DNA from: Cyclobacteriaceae bacterium
GTDB taxonomy: Bacteria; Bacteroidota; Bacteroidia; Cytophagales; Cyclobacteriaceae
Direction of reading: 5' to 3'
NCBI GenBank assembly: GCA_019638285.1
Contig: JAHBUB010000004.1
Location: 1 to 64,000, forward strand
DNA: 64,000 nucleotides
Within the stretch, counting starts at the first letter, position 1. Each line of letters starts with the position of its first letter. Positions 43,838-51,151 of this stretch are shown here, in pieces. A program made the translations under genes and the position numbers. Under the pieces are notes generated by a model that saw nothing but the letters and a program-made list of their open reading frames with translations, was not told where the DNA came from and made no database searches.

Positions 43838-44995
43838 ATGAAAGCCCAACTATCCCGTAGAGATTGGTTTAAATCATCCCTCGCATTGACTGCCGGTCTT
43901 ACCCTCAGTCCGATGTTTGTAGATAAACTTTTTGCCGGCCCGGTAAGTGCAGCAGAAAGATTTCAATGGGGAATTAACCCCTACTCAGCCAATGGAAACA
44001 TAAGGTTGAATGCCAATGAAAATCCTTATGGTCCTTCTGAAAAAGTAAAGCAGGCGATTATCGAAAATATGCACGAGAGCAATCGGTATCCATTTCAGGC
44101 GCTGTCTGAATTGAAAAAAATGATTGCAGACAAGGAAGGAGTGGATACGGATCATATTCATATGGGAGCGGGTTCTGGTGAAATTTTATGTGAAGCTGGT
44201 GTAGCTTTTGGATTGGATAATGGAGAGATTCTGTCAGGCTTCCCTACGTTCACAGAAATGATGGACTATGCCAAAGTGTTTAATGCAAAATGGGACAAAG
44301 TAAACCTGAACGATAAACTGGAATTTGACTATGGAGCCATGGCTTCGCGGGTGAATTCAAAGACCAAGCTGGTTTTTATATGCAACCCCAACAATCCTAC
44401 CGGAACCCTGGTGGATCCTTCCATCGTTTCTCCGTTTTGTCAAGATATATCAAAGAAAACTTTAGTGTATTCCGATGAGGCCTATCTTGAATTTTTGGAG
44501 CCTGAAATGCAAAAGAGAGTATCCAATATTGAGTTGGTAAAAAAAGGAATGAATGTAGTGGTGTCACGTACTTTTTCAAAGATACATGGACTTGCAGGAC
44601 TTCGCATCGGGTACATCGTAGCCAAGCCTGATTTGATTAAAAAAATCTCTCAATATCAGATGGGGATTCCCATCAGCCAGCATGCCATTGCAGCGGCCAA
44701 GGCAAGCTTGGGAGACAATGAGTTTATGACGCTGAGCAGAACCAAGAACACGGAAGCAAGGGGGCACCTGGAAGGATACCTAAAGCAAAAGGGTTTTAGC
44801 TATGGAAAATCACACACTAATTTTATGTTTTTCCTAGCCCCAAAAGAAGGCAAGGCCATTCTTTCCGGAATGCAGCAAAAAAATATTTTGATGCGCATCT
44901 GGGATTATAAGAACAAAGAATGGTGCCGAGTGAGTATCGGTACACTGGATGAGATGAAGCAATTCACCCAGGCCTTTGATGAGGTGATTGCTTAA
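43838..44995 (+). CDS. Histidinol-phosphate-type aminotransferase with Tat signal peptide
   Basis: This class I/II PLP aminotransferase has IRLNANENPYGPS, the substrate loop ICNPNNPTGT (183-190), YSDEAYLEF (D213 binds PLP nitrogen) and the Schiff-base lysine K248 in SRTFSKIHGLAGLRIGY. It looks most like HisC. It begins with SRRDWFKSSLALTAGLTLSP, a twin-arginine signal, so the folded, PLP-loaded enzyme would be exported to the periplasm. I chose ATG 43838 because the next ATG upstream (43790) lies inside the promoter. The gene stands alone, not in a his operon, so histidine synthesis is unlikely to be its job. Confidence 0.85.
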   Translation: MKAQLSRRDWFKSSLALTAGLTLSPMFVDKLFAGPVSAAERFQWGINPYSANGNIRLNANENPYGPSEKVKQAIIENMHESNRYPFQALSELKKMIADKEGVDTDHIHMGAGSGEILCEAGVAFGLDNGEILSGFPTFTEMMDYAKVFNAKWDKVNLNDKLEFDYGAMASRVNSKTKLVFICNPNNPTGTLVDPSIVSPFCQDISKKTLVYSDEAYLEFLEPEMQKRVSNIELVKKGMNVVVSRTFSKIHGLAGLRIGYIVAKPDLIKKISQYQMGIPISQHAIAAAKASLGDNEFMTLSRTKNTEARGHLEGYLKQKGFSYGKSHTNFMFFLAPKEGKAILSGMQQKNILMRIWDYKNKEWCRVSIGTLDEMKQFTQAFDEVIA

Positions 44996-45143
44996 AGACT
45001 CAGGATGAGGTGAGTGAGGTTTAAAAAGTGTACCATGCGTATAGTGCACCGCTAAAGGCTTTCCTGCTTACAGAAGAACGGTTTTTAGAATAAGGATATC
45101 ATATATGCGCAAAAAATCCAATTGTTGGTGCTAATTTTTTAAA

Positions 45144-45863
45144 ATGAGATTCTTCGATTTTTTAAAAGAAAAAGAAGCAGCCGATTACTTTGGTAAGGTA
45201 ATCAGTGTCACCCTAGACAATATAAACTGGAAGGATTTACCTAATTGTAAAAGGGGCGACTATGTAAAACTTTGGACAAAACCAGAAATGGACAAAGTAA
45301 TAATCTACGCGCCAAATTCAGTCGGGGGTTCAGGACAATTAGGAACTATACCGAGTAAATATACTCAAATCATCAAAGCACATATTCTAGGACAAAAGGA
45401 TTGTGGGCTTTCCGGACCTTCGACTAATAATTATTGCGCTTCAATAATTGATCTTTCTGGTTCGTGTTGCACAATCGGAATCAAGCTATACTCAGCTAAA
45501 GAACATGAGCAAATTATTCTAGACATAGTTCAACGTGACAGAGCTGCGACAAAAAAGAAACTGGAGAAGAAATATAAAATGACCAAGCCTGTAGAAATTA
45601 AGTTTGATTTGAAAAGAACGGAAGTGATTGACTTCGAGAAAATGAAACTTAAGATTTTTGAAAAGGAATTTTACACTGACTATCCATATGACTATAAATT
45701 ACAATTAATCGATGAGACGACTAGCGGAGTCATCGCTGAAACGTTTTCACAAAAGGACAAGATATTTAGGGTTGTAAAAGCACACTACAACGGACAAAAA
45801 CTGAGCATAGCAAAAATTGAAAAGGAAGGGAACTATTTGAAAGCAATTGTGAGTGGTGAATAA
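45144..45863 (+). CDS. Orphan protein, unknown function
   Basis: The 239-residue protein has no signal peptide or membrane helix. Residues about 15-70 (FGKVISVTLDNINW, RGDYVKLWTK, VIIYAPNS, LGTIPSKYTQII) have the rhythm of a small beta-barrel and slightly resemble HIRAN-type domains, but the match is weak. The middle has a Cys-rich piece (CGLSGPSTNNYCASIIDLSG, then SCCTIGIKLY) and a basic helix (RDRAATKKKLEKKYKM); the end is beta-rich. It is more AT-rich than the core genes and opens the accessory region, which fits horizontal gain. Confidence 0.65.
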   Translation: MRFFDFLKEKEAADYFGKVISVTLDNINWKDLPNCKRGDYVKLWTKPEMDKVIIYAPNSVGGSGQLGTIPSKYTQIIKAHILGQKDCGLSGPSTNNYCASIIDLSGSCCTIGIKLYSAKEHEQIILDIVQRDRAATKKKLEKKYKMTKPVEIKFDLKRTEVIDFEKMKLKIFEKEFYTDYPYDYKLQLIDETTSGVIAETFSQKDKIFRVVKAHYNGQKLSIAKIEKEGNYLKAIVSGE

Positions 45864-45897
45864 AAGTACCAGCACCAGCAACAATTAAGCCTCGCTA

Positions 45898-45925
45898 AGA
45901 ATCACTCGGAGAGGACTCTGATTCT
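45898..45925 (+). terminator. Hairpin after the orphan gene
   Basis: AGAATCA (45898-45904) pairs with TGATTCT (45919-45925) across a 14-base loop that itself contains short CTC/GAG complements. GAGCTTTAAAAA follows, giving only a weak T run. It lies 35 bases after the stop. Confidence 0.4.
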
Positions 45926-46040
45926 GAGCTTTAAAAATGGAGTTTTTGAATGGAACAATGACTTGACAAAAAAGATGGAATAAGTTCAGGGTCTATTTCA
46001 GATAACTCGTAATAGGAGTAGAAAGTGTAGCACTTTGAAG

Positions 46041-46086
46041 TTTGCCCGCGCCCTTGTTGGAGTTCTTCATCAACATACAAACCGAA
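46041..46086 (+). repeat. Hairpin repeat, copy A
   Basis: This intergenic element contains GTTGGAG-TTCTT-CATCAAC followed by ATACAAACCGAA and preceded by TTTGCCCGCGCCCTT. It aligns with copy B at 46821-46872. The TTCTT loop and the CAAACCGAA tail are identical, and the stems differ in a partly compensatory way (G-C in A is A-T in B at the same pair). Confidence 0.6.
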
Positions 46087-46230
46087 ATAAATAACAATTC
46101 ACTATTTTTTTTCGAACGAGATCGAGAACACGAAAAGTATTATATTGGTCGGTTTACATAAGGTTACCACCCCATAAATTGGCGTTAATGGTTATCGTAA
46201 GAAAACACTCAAATAAAATGATCACTAAAA

Positions 46231-46737
46231 ATGATAGAAACAGAGCGACTTATTTTGAAGCCATTAACCTACGACCAACTTATAAAGTATATTAATGCGA
46301 ACAATTCTTTAGAAACTGAATTAGCGCTAAAGGAAACATCAAGGATGATTTCCCCAGAACTCAAAGAGGCCTTGGAGGAAACGATTTTGCCCAACGTAGC
46401 AAACGCTAATAAAGATTATTTATATCATACTCTTTGGACTGTAATTTCAAAAGATACCAACCAAATGGTGGGCGACATTTGCATTGTAGGAGAGCCTAAT
46501 GCAAGTGGAGAAATTGAAATTGGTTACGGTACTTATGGCGAGTTTCAGAAAAGGGGGTTTATGACAGAAGCCGTTGGGGGAATGATTAGTTGGGCAAAGT
46601 CTCAACCAAAAGTTTTTGCGATAATAGCCTCTACCGAGAAAGAGAATACTGCTTCTTTTAGAATTTTAATGAAGAATAATTTTGTTAAAGTTGAAGAGAC
46701 GCCAACATTATTCAATTGGAAATTAAAAATAAAGTAA
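46231..46737 (+). CDS. GNAT family N-acetyltransferase
   Basis: The 168-residue protein starts MIETERLILKPLTYDQLIKY, as RimJ/RimL-like GNAT enzymes do. It has IEIGYGTYGEFQKRGFMTEA (acetyl-CoA loop, about residues 95-115) and the late NTASFRILMKNNFVKVEE. It transfers an acetyl group from acetyl-CoA to an unknown amine. It is flanked on both sides by related hairpin repeats and lies in an AT-rich accessory stretch. Confidence 0.88.
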   Translation: MIETERLILKPLTYDQLIKYINANNSLETELALKETSRMISPELKEALEETILPNVANANKDYLYHTLWTVISKDTNQMVGDICIVGEPNASGEIEIGYGTYGEFQKRGFMTEAVGGMISWAKSQPKVFAIIASTEKENTASFRILMKNNFVKVEETPTLFNWKLKIK

Positions 46738-46786
46738 TTAGCAACAGTCATTATAAGTTTATGGCCAAATAATCTTATACGAAATA

Positions 46787-46830
46787 CAAAGGACACAAAG
46801 TCATAAGAGATTATTAGAAAATGCCCACAC
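46787..46830 (+). repeat. Dispersed ACACAAAG-type repeat
   Basis: GGACACAAAGTCATAAGAG and the following ATTATTAGAAAAT match AGACACAAAGTCACGAAGG and ATTATCGGAAAGAAAAT at 62873-62908. Two such copies also bracket the GxxExxY pseudogene at 62.4-62.9 kb. Confidence 0.55.
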
Positions 46831-46872
46831 TCGCCCCCTTGTTAATGTTCTTCACTAATACTCAAACCGAAT
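46821..46872 (+). repeat. Hairpin repeat, copy B
   Basis: ATGCCCACACTCGCCCCCTT, then GTTAATG-TTCTT-CACTAAT and ACTCAAACCGAA. Loop and tail are identical to copy A (46041-46086); the stem bases differ. It directly follows the dispersed repeat at 46787. The rest of the 296-base gap to 47033 shows no gene. Confidence 0.6.
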
Positions 46873-47033
46873 TGAAGAACTCTTCAGACAAACTCGGCAT
46901 CTCATGTCGAAGAAAGATTCTTCGCCAAGGATTTTCCAAGACTTGAATGGAAACACAAAAAGAGCTACTTTGGTATTCACTTATGTGGGATGACAGTCAT
47001 CACATACATAAGGGTTCACTACCATTGAAGTAA

Positions 47034-47840
47034 ATGAAATATTTAAAGGGAAAAACTGTATTAATTACAGGTGGAGCCTCTGGTATCGGTAAAATAATGG
47101 CTCGTTTAATGCTAGAACGGGAAGCCAAAGTGATAATATGGGATATTAGTCAAACAAATATTGACGAAGCGCTTTCCGAATTGTCGGGCGAAGGAGATGT
47201 TTTTAGTTTTAATATTGATGTGTCCAATGTGGAGCAAATACAAGCGACTGCTAAAAGAGTAAAGCAGGAGATAGGTGTGGTTGATGTGTTGATAAATAAT
47301 GCTGGCATAGTGGCAGGTAAGTTCTTCAATGAACACTCGGTGGCAGAGATTGCAAAAACAATGGAAGTTAACGCAATTGGACCTATGTATGTCACGAGAG
47401 AGCTTTTGGGAGATATGTTAAATCAAAACGCTGGGCATATATGCAACATTGCCTCTTCAGGGGGGTTAATTTCAAATCCCAAAATGTCGGTATATGCTTC
47501 AAGCAAATGGTCGGTAATTGGTTGGTCTGATAGTTTGCGCTTGGAAATGAAACAAATGAACAAGAACGTAAATGTTACCACAATAATGCCCTATTACATC
47601 CATACGGGTATGTTTGAGGGAGTAAAGTCAAAGATCCCAATTCTCGATCCGGAGTCAGCAGCACTTACAATTGTAAAAGCCATTGAAAAAAATAAAAAAA
47701 TGGTAACTATTCCTAGTTATATCTATCGGCTTACCCGATTGGCCCAGGCAATACTACCCCTAACCGTTTTCGATTGGTTCGCGGGTAACGTGCTAGGGAT
47801 TTATAAAACAATGGAGCATTTTGTGGGACGCAAAAAATAG
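47034..47840 (+). CDS. Short-chain dehydrogenase/reductase (SDR)
   Basis: A classical SDR of 268 aa: the NAD(P) motif TGGASGIGK (12-20), D61-D-type adenine residue FNIDVSN, NNAG (88-91), and the catalytic set S142, Y154 and K158 (YASSK). The hydrophobic C-terminus (LTRLAQAILPLTVFDWFAGN) suggests membrane association, as in SDRs acting on lipids, retinoids or sterols. The acidic residue WDIS at the end of beta-2 favours NAD over NADP. The substrate is unknown. It lies in the accessory region, between repeat B and the pyrophosphatase. Confidence 0.9.
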   Translation: MKYLKGKTVLITGGASGIGKIMARLMLEREAKVIIWDISQTNIDEALSELSGEGDVFSFNIDVSNVEQIQATAKRVKQEIGVVDVLINNAGIVAGKFFNEHSVAEIAKTMEVNAIGPMYVTRELLGDMLNQNAGHICNIASSGGLISNPKMSVYASSKWSVIGWSDSLRLEMKQMNKNVNVTTIMPYYIHTGMFEGVKSKIPILDPESAALTIVKAIEKNKKMVTIPSYIYRLTRLAQAILPLTVFDWFAGNVLGIYKTMEHFVGRKK

Positions 47841-47933
47841 AATTTTTATTAATGGTCTTTGGTTATATGGCATACAATACTTTGATTACTTAGCCTACAG
47901 TTTTTATAGGAAGAACTTTCGCAAAATAAAAAA

Positions 47934-48482
47934 ATGATACACGATAGATTTAATCCTTGGCACAATGTATCACCCGGTAATAAACTGCCTGACGTGGTAA
48001 ACGGAATAATTGAAATTCCCAAAGGGACACGGGCGAAATACGAACTGGATAAGGAAAGCGGTTTATTACGATTGGATAGGGTTTTATATTCCTCCGTCTA
48101 TTATCCCGCCAATTATGGTTTTATTCCCCAAACCTATTGTGACGACAAAGACCCGTTGGACATTTTGATTTTGACACAAATTGATATTGTTCCTTTATGT
48201 ATCGTTCCTGCAAAAGTGATAGGTGTAATGCGAATGCTTGACAATGGAGAAGCAGACGATAAAATAATTTCTGTTGCGGAAGGAGACCCAAGCGTCAGCC
48301 ACATAAATGATATTTCAGAATTACCGCAACACTTCATTTCGGAGTTACGCAACTTTTTCGAAGACTATAAAAAATTGGAAAAGAAAACAGTTGTAGTGGA
48401 GGAATTTTTTAATAGAGAGACAGCTATTGAAATTTTACAAGACAGCTTTAAAATGTATAAGAACCATTTTGCTAGAGGATGA
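47934..48482 (+). CDS. ppa: Family I inorganic pyrophosphatase
   Basis: The enzyme splits pyrophosphate to two phosphates, using Mg2+. The 182-residue protein has [32 protein letters not shown] and the metal-binding [11 protein letters not shown] with the family's aspartates, then [20 protein letters not shown]. The length is standard. It could be an extra copy gained with the accessory genes, but the window alone cannot show whether another ppa exists. Confidence 0.94.
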   Translation: MIHDRFNPWHNVSPGNKLPDVVNGIIEIPKGTRAKYELDKESGLLRLDRVLYSSVYYPANYGFIPQTYCDDKDPLDILILTQIDIVPLCIVPAKVIGVMRMLDNGEADDKIISVAEGDPSVSHINDISELPQHFISELRNFFEDYKKLEKKTVVVEEFFNRETAIEILQDSFKMYKNHFARG

Positions 48483-48549
48483 GAGGGGAAGCATACAACA
48501 ACTGTTTGTTGAATCTTAAATGCCGAAGTGAATTTTATAAAGAGATGCA

Positions 48550-49026
48550 ATGCCGATTTTGACTAAAATAACTGACCTGCTTTACCGAAAACAGAAGGTA
48601 GTTGAGGTTGTAATAATTTTTCTCTTTTTTTCTTTGGTCGCATTTAGGTTTACTACTAAAACCGTAGAGCTATTTTGGAGCAACTACCCTTCTGTTGCCA
48701 TTGTAGCGGCAATTACCACTGCTTTATTGGCGATAATTTGGATTAGAATTGAAAAACAAAAAATGGAATTACTTATCCATGGCCTTCAAAAAAAGAATGC
48801 AGAAAAGGGGTGCACAATAGAAGGCAAGCTACTTGAGTTAAGCTCGCGGCAGCGAGAAGTTTTTGATTTGATAGTTAGCGGCAAATCCAATAAGGAAATA
48901 ACTGCGGAACTCCATATTGAATTAAGTACCCTTAAAACCCATATTAACCAGGTTTACAAAATACTTGGTATTAGAAACCGCAAGGAAACAAGGAATTTCG
49001 GAAATGGAATTGATTCCAGTCAATAG
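48550..49026 (+). CDS. Membrane-anchored LuxR-type transcriptional regulator
   Basis: The 158-residue protein has two membrane helices (about 17-38 and 48-66), a short linker helix and a C-terminal LuxR/GerE helix-turn-helix (LSSRQREVFDLIVSGKSNKE, then LSTLKTHINQVYKILGIRNR). There is no receiver or ligand-binding domain, so the signal would have to be sensed through the membrane part or a partner. The small membrane protein gene 117 bases downstream is a candidate partner; it is broken by an IS element. Confidence 0.85.
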   Translation: MPILTKITDLLYRKQKVVEVVIIFLFFSLVAFRFTTKTVELFWSNYPSVAIVAAITTALLAIIWIRIEKQKMELLIHGLQKKNAEKGCTIEGKLLELSSRQREVFDLIVSGKSNKEITAELHIELSTLKTHINQVYKILGIRNRKETRNFGNGIDSSQ

Positions 49027-49143
49027 ATCCTTTTTCAACCCCACAATCAACCTTTTCTCAACCCCTTTTTTGTTTTAGTTAGTTCTGGTGCGTCATACTT
49101 TTGCTTCGGAAATTAAATAATTGTCCATCTAAAACTTAGAAAA

Positions 49144-49305
49144 ATGAAAACGAAAAACTTATTTATGAGTGCCACACTCATGTGCGGATTATTAATTTTT
49201 GCATTCGCTTTTGACAACGAAGGAACAAAATGGTTATGGTCAGAGACTAAACCTGTTGCAATTGTATTGGGAATGGCAGCAGTAATTCTTGGGATATTGT
49301 ACTAA
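49144..49305 (+). pseudogene. Small two-helix membrane protein, 5' part, interrupted by an IS3 element
   Basis: The frame starts at ATG 49144 (MKTKNLFMSATLMCGLLIFA) and reaches VAIVLGMAAVILGI before the IS at 49298, where the element supplies a stop (TAA 49303-49305). If the IS and one copy of the ATAT duplication are removed, the frame continues in phase as FWFKSARKLEVESQK and stops at 50796. The original protein would have 66 aa, two membrane helices and a basic cytoplasmic end. Its function is unknown; it follows the membrane-anchored LuxR-type gene. Confidence 0.75.
49294..49297 (+). repeat. ATAT target-site duplication, left copy
   Basis: ATAT directly before the left end (TGTAC) of the IS; the matching copy is at 50746-50749. 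Confidence 0.75.
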
Positions 49306-49365
49306 CCCCCTAATAGACTGGACAGGAATCTGAAAACAGATTTATAACAGTTAAATTAGGGAAAT

Positions 49366-49677
49366 ATGCCAAGAGGAAAAAGATCATTCACACCAGAAGA
49401 GCGATTAAGCCTTCTTCAGGAAGCCGAACGAGAAGGGTACATGGAAACATGTCGTAAGTATCAGCTATCACCTGCATTATTATCAAAATGGAAGCAACGG
49501 TATCTGGCTAAAGGAGCAGAAGGACTCAAGCCTGCTTATAAGCGTATAGATCCAGAAGTTCGGGCGCTTGAAGAGGAGAACGAGCGTTTGAAGCGTATCA
49601 TTGCCAGACAAGCGTTAGAGCTTGAGGTGAAAGGTGAACTTCTAAAAAAAACTCCTATCCAACCCAGGAGAAAGTGA
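49366..49677 (+). CDS. IS3 transposase OrfA (helix-turn-helix protein)
   Basis: The 103-residue protein is the DNA-binding part of the IS3 transposase: SFTPEERLSLLQEAEREGY, a helix-turn-helix (CRKYQLSPALLSKWKQRYL) and a leucine-zipper-like coiled coil (ALEEENERLKRIIARQALEL). The slippery heptamer A AAA AAA at 49644-49650 lies in the right phase for a -1 shift into the orfB frame. Confidence 0.9.
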   Translation: MPRGKRSFTPEERLSLLQEAEREGYMETCRKYQLSPALLSKWKQRYLAKGAEGLKPAYKRIDPEVRALEEENERLKRIIARQALELEVKGELLKKTPIQPRRK

Positions 49678-50741
49678 TGATAACAAAACGATTTTCAGGT
49701 CGAGCATCTGTACAGCAGCTTTCGAGTTGGCTACAATTACCACGAAGTACATTTTATTATAAACCTCACTCTGGACAACGTGGTAAGAAGCCCAGTACGC
49801 ATACGTTTTATAACGGATCATTGGTAGCCAATGAGGAAGTTGTTGAAAAGATAAAGGTATTGATCAGCGGACCCTACAATGCATATGGATACCAATCCAT
49901 CCATGATGATTTGCGTGAGTTGGGTTATTTGATCAATCACAAGAAGACCTATCGATTAATGGATGATTATAAACTTCTGTTAGGGAAAGTGATTCGTACT
50001 AGTGGCAAGCGCACTTGGGTTCAGTATAGAAAAATACAAGCCACTAAGCCAATGGAATATCTTTGCTTAGACATCAAGTATGTTTGGGTGCATGGTGAAG
50101 GAAGATGGTATTATCTGCTCTCCATCATGGATGTATTTAGTCGTAAGATTCTGCATTGGATTTTCCAGAAGAGTGTTCGTCAAATCGATGTCATCAATAT
50201 GTTTCGTTGGTTACATGCGGTTTATAATCTGAAGGGTGTAATCATCAGAAATGATAATGGGTCGCAGTTTCTGGCCAATCAGGTTCGAAGCTTTCTTGTT
50301 CAACTTGAAGCTAAGCAGGAATTTACCCACATAGCAACACCAGAAGAAAATGCATACATCGAAGCATTTCACAGTATTCTTCAGCGTGAACTTATCGAAC
50401 GTTTTGAGTTTAGTAGTTTCTACGAAGCAAAGCAGCATATCAAGAATTACATGCAGTGGTACAATTTTGAGAGAAAGCATCGAAGGCTCGGACGAATAAC
50501 TCCACAGCAAAAATGGAAAGAAGGTCTTTCCTGTTCAACTGATAAGCAGCGCGACAAGGTGGATGTGGAAGAAATGTCAAGGCCGAATGATTCCTTAAAA
50601 AATCAAACACAAAATCATTCGCTCGCTACCAGCCTTGACATTCCTGGAGCAGACACCTACTTTTGCTTAACAGCTGAACCGGAAAACCGACAAGTACTAC
50701 ATATTTTAAACAAGGATTCCGTCCAACTTATAGGGGGTTAG
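49674..50741 (+). CDS. IS3 transposase OrfB (DDE integrase domain)
   Basis: The protein has the HTH_21 region (YNAYGYQSIHDDLRELGY), then the rve/DDE catalytic core: D in CLDIKYVWVHG, D in IIRNDNGSQF and E in EENAYIEAFHS, 35 residues after the second Asp, followed by YNFERKHRRLG. ATG 49677 overlaps the orfA stop (TGATG), while GTG 49674 is in the same frame. Most active enzyme is expected as an OrfAB fusion by -1 frameshift. The stop codon lies inside the right inverted repeat. Confidence 0.92.
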   Translation: MMITKRFSGRASVQQLSSWLQLPRSTFYYKPHSGQRGKKPSTHTFYNGSLVANEEVVEKIKVLISGPYNAYGYQSIHDDLRELGYLINHKKTYRLMDDYKLLLGKVIRTSGKRTWVQYRKIQATKPMEYLCLDIKYVWVHGEGRWYYLLSIMDVFSRKILHWIFQKSVRQIDVINMFRWLHAVYNLKGVIIRNDNGSQFLANQVRSFLVQLEAKQEFTHIATPEENAYIEAFHSILQRELIERFEFSSFYEAKQHIKNYMQWYNFERKHRRLGRITPQQKWKEGLSCSTDKQRDKVDVEEMSRPNDSLKNQTQNHSLATSLDIPGADTYFCLTAEPENRQVLHILNKDSVQLIGG

Positions 50742-50745
50742 TACA

Positions 50746-50749
50746 ATAT
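50746..50749 (+). repeat. ATAT target-site duplication, right copy
   Basis: ATAT directly after the right end (GTACA) of the IS; it matches 49294-49297. Confidence 0.75.
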
Positions 50750-50796
50750 TTTGGTTTAAGTCCGCCCGGAAATTGGAAGTTGAAAGTCAAAAATAG
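50750..50796 (+). pseudogene. 3' remnant of the small membrane protein cut by the IS
   Basis: Read in phase with the left part, this piece encodes FWFKSARKLEVESQK and the stop TAG (50794-50796). The positively charged end after the second helix fits the positive-inside rule. Confidence 0.7.
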
Positions 50797-50841
50797 AATA
50801 TCGGGTAACAAATGTTATAACAGACTTGGCAACAAGACTAG

Positions 50842-51065
50842 CAATTCTTCTATGTTGAACTTATCCTCTCTTTGCGAGGCGATACACATCATAGCAGGGC
50901 CTGAGAAATGGCAGTGAACTATGACTGGTTATGAATTTAGAATACTGATTTGAGCGGTTGGCCTGAAAGAGATGCAGACACTGCTGAGGAGCAGCCTTTC
51001 AAGTCAGGCTTCACCGACTGAATTGTAAAGCCCCGTTCCGATGGCTATCAGAACGGGGCTTTTTC
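50842..51065 (+). ncRNA. Candidate structured RNA ending in a strong terminator
   Basis: No convincing coding frame exists here. The ends can close as CAATTC (50842-50847) with GAATTG (51020-51025). Inside are a hairpin CCTC-N7-GAGG (around 50865-50879), a long-range stem CATC...CAGGGCC (50887-50901) with GGCCTG...GATG (50960-50974), and a hairpin CTGCT-GAGG-AGCAG (50981-50994). A strong intrinsic terminator follows at once. The size (about 220 nt) and closed shape would suit a 6S-type RNA, but I cannot show that. No clear promoter was found. It could also be the 3' region of another transcript. Confidence 0.35.
51027..51065 (+). terminator. Strong rho-independent terminator
   Basis: AAAGCCCCGTTC (51027-51038) pairs with GAACGGGGCTTT (51051-51062) over a 12-base loop, followed by TTCTT. 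It is a 12-bp GC-rich stem with a T tail on the plus strand, although no plus-strand protein gene lies close upstream, which is why an RNA gene is suspected. The 86 bases to the desaturase stop hold nothing else visible. Confidence 0.9.
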
Positions 51066-51151
51066 TTGGGCATTCTTAAGAGTCGAGATGCTTGAACGAG
51101 CCTCTATCTACTGAAAGTTAATATCTGTTGCTGCTATAGTTACTGCAAAAG

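Larger units (their letters stand above)
45864..46230 (+). other. Intergenic region of 367 bases in the accessory segment
   Basis: No coding frame is convincing here. It holds a terminator-like hairpin at 45898-45925, the hairpin repeat copy A at 46041-46086, and AT-rich sequence leading to the GNAT gene. Confidence 0.6.
49298..50745 (+). mobile_element. IS3-family insertion sequence, complete, 1448 bp
   Basis: The element starts TG and ends CA, as is typical of IS3. The terminal inverted repeats are TGTACTAACCCCCTA (49298-49312) and its exact complement at 50731-50745; similarity continues imperfectly inward (GGAC...GGAATC). It carries orfA and orfB in overlapping frames and is flanked by ATAT duplications. 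Removing it restores the reading frame of a small membrane protein, which confirms the boundaries. Intact ends and frames suggest it is recent and possibly active. Confidence 0.92.

Noticed and set aside
45144-47033. Integron cassette array with attC sites
   Set aside because: The hairpin repeats lack clear RYYYAAC/GTTRRRY cores and no integrase gene is in the window. Only the weaker statement of two related hairpin repeats is kept.
49298-50745. Group II intron or prophage fragment
   Set aside because: The two ORFs, DDE residues, inverted repeats and duplication identify a simple IS3 element.
49294-50749. IS boundaries with GTAC as the target duplication
   Set aside because: GTAC also repeats at both ends, but only the TG...CA ends with ATAT duplication fit IS3 rules and restore the interrupted frame.
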